A DNA stretch of 64,000 bases from JBGLNJ01 sp041300525 (lineage in GTDB: Bacteria; Chloroflexota; Anaerolineae; Fen-1058). Shown one piece after another: positions 52,215 through 59,120 of the stretch; within the stretch, counting starts at the first letter, position 1, and each line of letters opens with the position of its first letter. The stretch covers positions 3,472,001 to 3,536,000 of the forward strand of contig JBGLNJ010000001.1 of assembly GCA_041300525.1 (NCBI GenBank), written 5' to 3'. Made by a program: the position numbers and the translations under genes. The notes under the pieces are model-generated. The model was not told the DNA's origin and did no database searches. It saw nothing but the letters and a program-made list of their open reading frames with translations.

Positions 52215-52518
52215 TATTTTTCCGTTTTGGGATTATACTCAACCCGGCGCGGGATGTCATCGTGCAAGGTAGCAGAAGGATGAGGGCCTGTCTTTGGGTA
52301 AATTGCCGTACTAATTCGATGCGGCGGATGTTGGTATCGCGATCCTCTTTTGAAAAGCCCAGCCCCTTGCTCAGGTGCGTCCGCACGACGTCGCCGTCGA
52401 GCACTTCAACGCGCAATCCCCGTCGGCGCAGTTCATCCGACACAATTTGGCTGAAGGTGAACTTGCCCGTGCCCGAAAGCCCGGTGAACCAAAGGGTGAA
52501 TCCAGTTTGACAACACAT
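52207..52518 (-). pseudogene. cysC: Adenylylsulfate kinase remnant
   Basis: FTLWFTGLSGTGKFTFSQIV, LRVEVLDGDVVRTHLSKGLG and FSKEDRDTNIRRIE are CysC sequence. The P-loop reads GLSGTGKFT where the family has GLSGAGKST: Phe replaces the Ser next to Lys. After about residue 70 (52300) homology ends; the rest is read through the ilv promoter region. About 110 residues are missing. It follows the ATP sulfurylase fusion gene, as cysC often follows sat. Confidence 0.78.
52232..52260 (-). promoter_or_regulatory. Promoter of the ilv leader and operon
   Basis: Minus strand: -35 ATGACA (complement of 52255-52260), 17-bp spacer, -10 TATAAT (complement of 52232-52237). Predicted start about 52225, 11 nt before the leader peptide ATG. 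Confidence 0.75.
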
Positions 52519-52544
52519 TGTTTGTTGGCGTTCCTTTGATAGTT

Positions 52545-52616
52545 TGCAGAGAGCAAACCGTATTGCGTGCTCCGTATTCCGTCATATCACACGGAATACG
52601 CAATACGGAATACATG
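52545..52616. repeat. ACGGAATACGCAATACG-type short repeats
   Basis: Degenerate units GTATTGCGTGCTCCGTATTCC and complement CGGAATACGCAATACGGAAT able to pair. Related units lie near 36395, 37240 and 57010, always between genes. Confidence 0.7.
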
Positions 52617-52618
52617 AA

Positions 52619-55237
52619 TTACAAGTTGACCCTGATCACTTGGCCGTTCATATCACGCGGCACGGGCAAGCCCATCAGGTCGAGCACCGTCGGCGCGATG
52701 TCCATGATGTGCGCTTCCGTCCGCTTTCCGCCGCCGTCATGCGCCGGGTCGTACACGATGAACATGCCATGCTGCGCATGGTTAGCGTCGTCCGGGCCGG
52801 TGTCGTTCTCGAACGTGTAAATGCTGCCCAGGCCCAGGCTGCCGACCGCGCGCCAATCCAGATTGCCAAAGTACACGATCAGGTCGGGCGGAATGTTCTT
52901 GACTTCTCTGTACACTTTCTCCGGCTTGAACGCCAGCGTGCCAATGGCCCGGCCATCCGGCGCGGGGATAGACTTGAGCCCCTCGGCCAGCTCGTCGCGC
53001 ACGCGCTCGTAATCGGCCTGCGGGATGATGCCTTGCGGCTCGCGTCCGGCCACGTTGAGGAACACGCGGCCATAGTAACCGCCGCTGCCCCACGCGCGCG
53101 TCTTGCTCCAATCCACCTCGACCTTCTCAAACGGCGTGATCTTGATGGGCGATTCATCTTTCAGCGCCAGCCAGCCGTTGCGGATGAGCCACTCGTTGAC
53201 CGCAATGCCGCCGTGCATCGTCTTGGCTCCGTGGTCAGAGACCACCAACACGACCGTGTCTTGCGGGACGAGCGCCAATACTTGGCCGATGTAGCTATCG
53301 AGTTTCTTGTAGTAATCGCGGATTGAATTTTGCCACTTGTTGCCCGGCTCAAATTTGGGGTGCGAAGGATCGGTGTACTTCCACATCCCGTGATGAATGC
53401 GATCTACGCCCATCTCCACGAACATGGCAAAATCCCACGGCTTTTCCGTCAGCAGTTTCTTGACTACGACAAAGTGCTGGTCGGTCATGTCGTAAATCTG
53501 CTTGAGCAAAAAGTCCTTGTCCTCGGTGCGAAATTGCGGCACGTCTACCAGGTACTCGCCCACCCATGCCGCGATCTGATCTTTGATTTCGGGCGGGTAC
53601 GTGTACTGCGACTTGGCGCTCGGCGAAAGGAAGCAGCCTACCATCACGCCGTTGACCGGACGCGGTGGATACGAGCCGGGCACACCAATAGTGACGACCT
53701 GCTTGCCTGCGCGCGAGAGAATATCCCACACGCGATCCTCTTTGACGGCGGAACCGGTGGCAATCGTCATCTTGTCGTACGAGTAATCGGCGCGGTTGCG
53801 AAAGCCATAGATGCCCAGTTGACCAGGGTCCTTGCTGGACATCATCACACTCCACGCCGGAACCGTGATGGCCGGAATGCACGACTCGAGGTTGCCGTAC
53901 ACGCCGCCGGACATCAGCCGATCAAAGTTTGGCAACTCGTCGCGCCATCGGTCGAACACCAGCGACGGCTCGGCGCAGTCCAACCCAATAACCAATACCT
54001 TTCTTCCACCCCATTGGGCCACTATAGGGATAGCCGCTATCGGGACAGCGGCCTTTGTTTCCTGTTCCCCACGCTTCGCCTTCATCCCATCCACCAACAC
54101 TTTGTAGACTTCTGGGCGGGTAAACTCGGCGGGGAGCGGCTCGCCGGCCTCCAAGCGTCGGCGCACCTCGGTGCCGGAAAAGATCACATGGTCTTCATCG
54201 CCATGCGGGCAAGTCTTGGCCGAAACGATCCCGCCACATTTTTTGCAGTAGAAGGTATTCTCAAACATCAACGGCGTGATGCCCAGCTCTTCGGGCGCAA
54301 ACTCGTCAAAGATTTTCTGCGCGTCATAGGAGCCATAGTACTTGCCCACGCCGGCGTGATCGCGTCCGACGATAAAGTGTGTGCAGCCATAGTTCTTGCG
54401 GCACAACGCGTGAAAGATCGCCTCGCGCGGGCCGGCGTAACGCATCGCCGCCGGGAACACGCCGAGCAAAACACGGTCGGGCGGGTAATAGTCGCGCAGC
54501 AGGCTTTGGTACGATGCCATACGCACGTCAGCAGGAATATCATCCGCCTTCGTCTCACCGACGAGCGGATGCAGCAGCAGGCCGTCTACGATTTCGAGCG
54601 CGACCTTCTGGATGTACTCGTGTGAGCGGTGAATCGGGTTGCGCGTCTGAAACCCGACAATCGTCTTCCAACCGCGCCGGGCAAACATCCGCCGCGTCTC
54701 AACCGGCGTGTGGCGGAATTCCAAAAACTCGCGATTGGCCGGAAAGTCAATCAGCCAGATGGGGCCGCCCAGCAAGACATCGCCCTGCTTATAGAGCCGG
54801 GCCACACCGGGGTGCTTGTCGTCCTCAGTGCGGAACACCTCACGTGCCTCACAATGTTTGTCGTAGGTAAACTTTTCCTTCACCGTCATCAAGGCCAGAA
54901 TATGGCCGTCGCTCTCTGTCAGAGCAACCTCTTGCCCTTCGTGGATGCCAGCGGCGACCTCCGTCGAGACCGGCAATGTGACGGGAATACTCCACACGTT
55001 GCCGTCGGCCAGGCGCATCTCGCCGACCACGCGCTCGTAATCGGCGCGGGTCATGAAGCCAGTCAGCGGCGACATGGCGCCGACGGACAGCATTTCGAGA
55101 TCGGCCAGGGAGACCGGGCCAAGCGCAATTTGCGGGAGGCTGGTGGCCCGTTTCCGGGCGTCCTCCCGCTGGTCAGCGTGCAAGACGCGGTTGATCAGTT
55201 CGCCCCCGTGGGGGGAAATGCCATCGATGTTGGTCAA
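52619..55237 (-). CDS. ATP sulfurylase fused to an alkaline-phosphatase-superfamily domain
   Basis: 872 residues, starting at TTG with AAGGAG upstream (TNIDGISPHGGELINRVLH). Residues 1-390: Sat, with QTRNPIHRSHEYIQKVALEI (QxRNPxHxxH), HPLVGETKADDIP, GVFPAAMRYAGPREAIFHAL, FIVGRDHAGVGKYYG, and a CxxC...C zinc element (CKKCGGIVSAKTCPHG). Residues 425-872: AlkP superfamily phosphodiesterase: VLVIGLDCAEPSLVFDRWRD, ITVPAWSVMMSSKDPGQLGI, YGFRNRADYSYD, VVLVVSDHGAKTMHGGIAVN, ANHAQHGMFIVYDPAHDGG. The linker is KAAVPIAAIPIVAQ. Sulfate activation joined to a phosphoester or sulfoester hydrolase-like domain suggests handling of APS/PAPS or sulfate esters. Confidence 0.9.
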   Translation of the reverse strand: MTNIDGISPHGGELINRVLHADQREDARKRATSLPQIALGPVSLADLEMLSVGAMSPLTGFMTRADYERVVGEMRLADGNVWSIPVTLPVSTEVAAGIHEGQEVALTESDGHILALMTVKEKFTYDKHCEAREVFRTEDDKHPGVARLYKQGDVLLGGPIWLIDFPANREFLEFRHTPVETRRMFARRGWKTIVGFQTRNPIHRSHEYIQKVALEIVDGLLLHPLVGETKADDIPADVRMASYQSLLRDYYPPDRVLLGVFPAAMRYAGPREAIFHALCRKNYGCTHFIVGRDHAGVGKYYGSYDAQKIFDEFAPEELGITPLMFENTFYCKKCGGIVSAKTCPHGDEDHVIFSGTEVRRRLEAGEPLPAEFTRPEVYKVLVDGMKAKRGEQETKAAVPIAAIPIVAQWGGRKVLVIGLDCAEPSLVFDRWRDELPNFDRLMSGGVYGNLESCIPAITVPAWSVMMSSKDPGQLGIYGFRNRADYSYDKMTIATGSAVKEDRVWDILSRAGKQVVTIGVPGSYPPRPVNGVMVGCFLSPSAKSQYTYPPEIKDQIAAWVGEYLVDVPQFRTEDKDFLLKQIYDMTDQHFVVVKKLLTEKPWDFAMFVEMGVDRIHHGMWKYTDPSHPKFEPGNKWQNSIRDYYKKLDSYIGQVLALVPQDTVVLVVSDHGAKTMHGGIAVNEWLIRNGWLALKDESPIKITPFEKVEVDWSKTRAWGSGGYYGRVFLNVAGREPQGIIPQADYERVRDELAEGLKSIPAPDGRAIGTLAFKPEKVYREVKNIPPDLIVYFGNLDWRAVGSLGLGSIYTFENDTGPDDANHAQHGMFIVYDPAHDGGGKRTEAHIMDIAPTVLDLMGLPVPRDMNGQVIRVNL

Positions 55238-55309
55238 GTTAAGAAGCTCCTTCAAAAGATGAGGGGGGTAACACAAGGATTCAATCCAGGCATTCCAGTG
55301 AGATCGTTT

Positions 55310-56512
55310 TTACAGATTCACATCCAAATGGCTAGGCAGACCAGTGATAAGTTGTCGAGTCCCCTGAGTTTTGTCAGCCGAGAGAGAACTGACTGGTTCA
55401 TTGGGCCGGGCAACCCGGCGAGCGATCAGTTTGATCATCTCACCCGCATTCTGGGGGGATATATAGCAGGCTGAGACGCAGGTCGGACAAGCAGTTTGGC
55501 GCAGATCCTTGCGCACAGCTTCAGCCTGGGATCCAAACCATACATCATCAAAACTTTGCTCTAACAAATTACCAAAGCTGTTCATTTCAAAGTTGACGCA
55601 TGGGTAGACATTTCCATCATGTTCAAGGGTAAAACCGTAAAACCCCATCATGCAGGTACGGCCTCGTTCGGCACCCTCAAGCATGTGACTGATGTCTTCG
55701 TAGTATAAACCCAAGGCGCTGTCTTCCTGCCCAGCCAGCGACTGAAAGGTTTTTACGGCTGTCTCGTTGCGTCCGTTGCCTGAGATAAACGTCAGTTCGT
55801 TGCTGCCGTGTACGTTGCGGTAATACTTGCCCGACACTACCGCCGGGCTGAAGATAATGGGGAGGCATTGCCCCTGAGCAAAAGATCTCAATGACTCAAC
55901 ATGCCCCAGATTCTCCGGCATGACCACACAACTCAGCCTGCGACGCAGGATCGAATAACGTTTCGCTAATTGACCTAAGCCTTCCAGCGTCTCACGTACA
56001 ATACTGTAGAAACCTTTTATGCCACGAACATAATCGTGCATATCGCCGACGCCGTCTAGAGATACCTGTACTGTGAAACGATTAATCCGCCCAGGTGCAT
56101 GCTCAATAGATTCAAGCATCCGTTCCATGTAATCCTGTGTACGGAGCGTATTGAGGCCGCTCGTCGCCATCTCAACATGCTCCAGGTTCGGGCAAGCTGC
56201 ACGCACAATCTCGAACAAATCGGGCAGGTCAGAGCGTAGTGTCGGCTCGCCACCAGTCAGGCCAACTTGGCGGATGAAGGAGAAATCATCTTTTCTAAAG
56301 ATGTGCTGGATTTGCTCAAGTGAAAGAAAGGGCGAGTCTTTCTCCTGCCAAATGTTACACATTCGGCAACGACTGTTGCACCGGCGCGTAACGACAAACG
56401 TTAGAAAAAACGGGCGCGGCAATCGCCGACTATTGACGGTCGGCGCCAACAAAGAAGCTACTGCGGTCGTCACCTGGCAAGACGGCAATCTATCAAAAAA
56501 CTCGAGCTTCAT
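55310..56512 (-). CDS. Radical SAM/SPASM-like enzyme
   Basis: 400 residues. The cluster motif CNSRCRMC (CxxxCxxC) lies at about residue 45 after FFLTFVVTRR; then QVGLTGGEPTLRSDLPDLFE and RFTVQVSLDGVGDMHDYVRG. The C-terminal region GNVYPCVNFEMNSFGNL and TACPTCVSACYISPQNAGEM carries Cys residues for an auxiliary Fe-S cluster, SPASM/twitch style. The substrate is not evident; candidates are peptide modification or a small-molecule pathway. More AT-rich than the ilv and cys genes. Confidence 0.85.
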   Translation of the reverse strand: MKLEFFDRLPSCQVTTAVASLLAPTVNSRRLPRPFFLTFVVTRRCNSRCRMCNIWQEKDSPFLSLEQIQHIFRKDDFSFIRQVGLTGGEPTLRSDLPDLFEIVRAACPNLEHVEMATSGLNTLRTQDYMERMLESIEHAPGRINRFTVQVSLDGVGDMHDYVRGIKGFYSIVRETLEGLGQLAKRYSILRRRLSCVVMPENLGHVESLRSFAQGQCLPIIFSPAVVSGKYYRNVHGSNELTFISGNGRNETAVKTFQSLAGQEDSALGLYYEDISHMLEGAERGRTCMMGFYGFTLEHDGNVYPCVNFEMNSFGNLLEQSFDDVWFGSQAEAVRKDLRQTACPTCVSACYISPQNAGEMIKLIARRVARPNEPVSSLSADKTQGTRQLITGLPSHLDVNL

Positions 56513-56629
56513 CTCGCAACTTTGCTTTCGTCTCTAGCTTGTCCAGTAAAACATGGTCGGTACGCCAAATACATAACCCACATTTGCTTGATCCGCAATG
56601 CTATTGCATCTGTCCAGCCCCACACTCCA

Positions 56630-56995
56630 TCAAAATGGCAAGGAATAGCGCAATTCACCGAGATTGATCACTTCGCCGCCCTTGATTTCGATCAATAGGT
56701 CATCACCTGTTTGAGGATTCTTCAGGACCACAGTTCCTCCCCCAGGGCTGTCGAACAGGAGTGCATATGTGCCAACCGGCACTCGCTCAAAAATGAACTG
56801 TCCGTTATCTGCAGCAACTGTCTTGGGGGCCTTGCCACTGTCAAGTCCAGCCATTGCCGGACGACCATTAGAGTCCCGGTACACCTTTCCCAAAAACAAC
56901 GGTCCACTGGTCAGTCCCTGCAAAGGTTGCCCATCCATCTCACGCAATATGACGCCACCTACTGTAGCTGTGTCTTTGGAAAGCGGCGTGGGCAA
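56630..56995 (-). CDS. Carboxypeptidase regulatory-like domain protein, N-terminus uncertain
   Basis: 121 residues: ATVGGVILREMDGQPLQGLT, LDSGKAPKTVAADNGQFIFE, RVPVGTYALLFDSPGGGTVV, ELRYSLPF. This is the Ig-like CarboxypepD_reg fold, with the 'G.F.F..VP.G.Y.L' signature. The frame is open upstream (VACFFLTPVLPTPLSK) but through repeat-like DNA, so a lipoprotein signal may have been lost. It diverges from the SpoIIE gene. Confidence 0.65.
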   Translation of the reverse strand: MPTPLSKDTATVGGVILREMDGQPLQGLTSGPLFLGKVYRDSNGRPAMAGLDSGKAPKTVAADNGQFIFERVPVGTYALLFDSPGGGTVVLKNPQTGDDLLIEIKGGEVINLGELRYSLPF

Positions 56996-57065
56996 TACGG
57001 GAGTAAGAAAAAAACACGCAACACGTTTTACGGGTTACTTTCATCTGTGGTAAAATCATCACACT

Positions 57066-59036
57066 ATGGCTCCCCCTGTCGCTCAACGCCGCTTTCTCAC
57101 TTATGGTGCGCTCGTCAGCATCGCGGGCATCGCCGCGCTTGCCTGGCAATCCCCGCACATCGCCTGGTCGCAGTGGCCGGCGATGGTGGCGCTCGCGATT
57201 CTGGCTGTGACCGCGCGCTGGTTCGCGTTTACGCTCAGCGGCAACTTGGGCGTCAGCCTGGATACCGGCATCCACCTGGCTTGCGTGGTGATCCTCGGCC
57301 CGGCGGGCGCTGCGCTCGTCTCTGCGCTCTCGACCGTCATCGGCCTGGCCGGCCAGTCGTCCAACTCTCCGTGGTTTTGGCCGCGTGTGTTGCGCCTGGG
57401 CTTTAACGGCGGGATGTTTGCCCTCATGCAGTTGGGCGGTGGCGCGGTCTATCTCTGGGTCGGCGGGCCGCGCCCGGCGATGGAAATTCTCTCGCTCCAG
57501 GCCTGGCTGGCCGCGTTTGCGTGGGCCGCGGCCTACCATCTCATCAACATCCTCATTGCTTACACGGCGCTTGGCCTGACCGGGCGGTTGACCCGGCAAA
57601 TCCTGATCCGTGACCCGCACGTGTTCGCCACCGAGGCCGCCATGCTTCCGGTGGGCGTGTTGCTGGTGGTCATCCACAATGCCGAAGGATTGGCCGGGCT
57701 GGCGCTGTTGGGTGGACTGCTGGTCGTCGCCAGCGCCTTGCTCAAGCAACTGGTGAATACGGGCGAGCGATTGCGCGGCCAACTCAACTCGGCCGCCACG
57801 CTGACCGAAGCAGGACAGGCGCTGGCCGCCTCACTGGACGCCGACAAGATTGTAGAGTTGGTCTACCAGTTGTCCACGCACGTCCTCAACGCGCGCACGT
57901 TCTATGTGGCGTTGTACGACAAAGCGCGCCAGGAGCTTTATTTTCCTGTTCTCCTGGAAGAGGGCGTTCGCCGCCCGCCGGCGAGAGCTGCCTTTGAACC
58001 CGGCGTTGGATGGACGGCGCACATCATCGCCGCGCGCAAGCCCTTGTTGCTGAACAGCGCCGCCGAGATGGCCGCCGTGCCGATCCGCCGCAGCCCCGTC
58101 AGCGGCGCGGCCCCGATTGAATCTTTCATGGGCGTGCCGATGATTGCGCGCGAGCGCGTGTTGGGCGTCATCTCGGTGCAAAGCATCGCGCCTCGCGCGT
58201 TCAGCCAGGATGACCTGGCGACGTTGAGCACGCTGGCTCAGCAAGCGGCGATTGCAATGGACAATGCCGCGTTGGTGCGCGACCTGGCCGCCCAGGAACG
58301 TCTCCGCCAGGAGCTAGAGATCGCGCGCCGCACGCAACGTGACCTGTTGCCGGCTGCTCCACCCGACTGGCCGGGATTCGACATCGCCGGCGGGACCTCT
58401 CCGGCCCGTGTCGTCGGCGGCGATTTCTTTGGTTACTATTTTCCGCCGGGGGCCGACCATCGGCTGGGGATCGCCGTGGGCGATGTCTCCGGCAGCGGGA
58501 TGCCGGCCGCGTTGTTGATGACGTTGACGGTGGGACTGCTGGGCGCAGAATCGCGCGAGACTTTCGCCCCGGCCCCGTTGCTCACGCGCCTGGGCGTGGC
58601 GCTGCAACCGCACTGTGCTCGTAGCCGGCTCAACGTGGCGATATGTTATCTGTTGATGGGGAGTGATGGGAAATTGCGCGCTGCCAATGCCGGCAATATC
58701 GCGCCCCTCATCCGCCGCGCAGACGGCCATACGGAATGGCTGGAAGCGCACGGCCTGCCGTTAGGGTTTGAGATGGCGGGCTATTCCGTGGGGGAACGAG
58801 AGGCGCAACTGGAGCCGGGCGATGTCTTGGTGCTCATCACAGATGGCTTGCTGGAAGCCAGGAATGAGGCAGGGGAATTTTTTAGTTTTGAACGGTTCGA
58901 GCAGACCGTGGCGAGCGCGTCTCCCCAGGCGGGCGCGGCGGCTGTGCAAGAACACATCTTGCGCGCGGTGCGCGCGTTCACCGCGCCGGTCGAGCCGCAC
59001 GACGATGTGACGGTGATGGTAGTCGTGAAGCGATAA
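57066..59036 (+). CDS. Membrane sensor PP2C phosphatase (7TM-GAF-SpoIIE)
   Basis: 656 residues. Residues 1-235: about seven membrane helices (VVILGPAGAALVSALSTVIG, LPVGVLLVVIHNAEGLAGLA). 245-415: GAF domain (LSTHVLNARTFYVALYDKAR, SFMGVPMIARERVLGVISVQ, LAQQAAIAMDNAALVRD). 420-656: SpoIIE/PP2C: ARRTQRDLLPAAPPDWPGFD, ARVVGGDFFGYYFPPG (metal Asp), GIAVGDVSGSGMPAALLM, NAGNIAPLI, EPGDVLVLITDGLLEARNEA and DDVTVMVVVKR. A sensor that dephosphorylates an anti-sigma antagonist is the usual role; no partner is seen nearby. Confidence 0.9.
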   Translation: MAPPVAQRRFLTYGALVSIAGIAALAWQSPHIAWSQWPAMVALAILAVTARWFAFTLSGNLGVSLDTGIHLACVVILGPAGAALVSALSTVIGLAGQSSNSPWFWPRVLRLGFNGGMFALMQLGGGAVYLWVGGPRPAMEILSLQAWLAAFAWAAAYHLINILIAYTALGLTGRLTRQILIRDPHVFATEAAMLPVGVLLVVIHNAEGLAGLALLGGLLVVASALLKQLVNTGERLRGQLNSAATLTEAGQALAASLDADKIVELVYQLSTHVLNARTFYVALYDKARQELYFPVLLEEGVRRPPARAAFEPGVGWTAHIIAARKPLLLNSAAEMAAVPIRRSPVSGAAPIESFMGVPMIARERVLGVISVQSIAPRAFSQDDLATLSTLAQQAAIAMDNAALVRDLAAQERLRQELEIARRTQRDLLPAAPPDWPGFDIAGGTSPARVVGGDFFGYYFPPGADHRLGIAVGDVSGSGMPAALLMTLTVGLLGAESRETFAPAPLLTRLGVALQPHCARSRLNVAICYLLMGSDGKLRAANAGNIAPLIRRADGHTEWLEAHGLPLGFEMAGYSVGEREAQLEPGDVLVLITDGLLEARNEAGEFFSFERFEQTVASASPQAGAAAVQEHILRAVRAFTAPVEPHDDVTVMVVVKR

Positions 59037-59120
59037 AAGGCGACGGCGCAAAAGTTATTGTTATTTCTCCGAGTACGCAGAGAGCCGAGCGGTTGATGTT
59101 TGCTTGGAAGGGACGAAGGC

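Noticed and set aside
53330..54625. 431-codon plus-strand ORF opposite the Sat-AlkP fusion
   Set aside because: Antisense shadow of a strongly conserved coding region.
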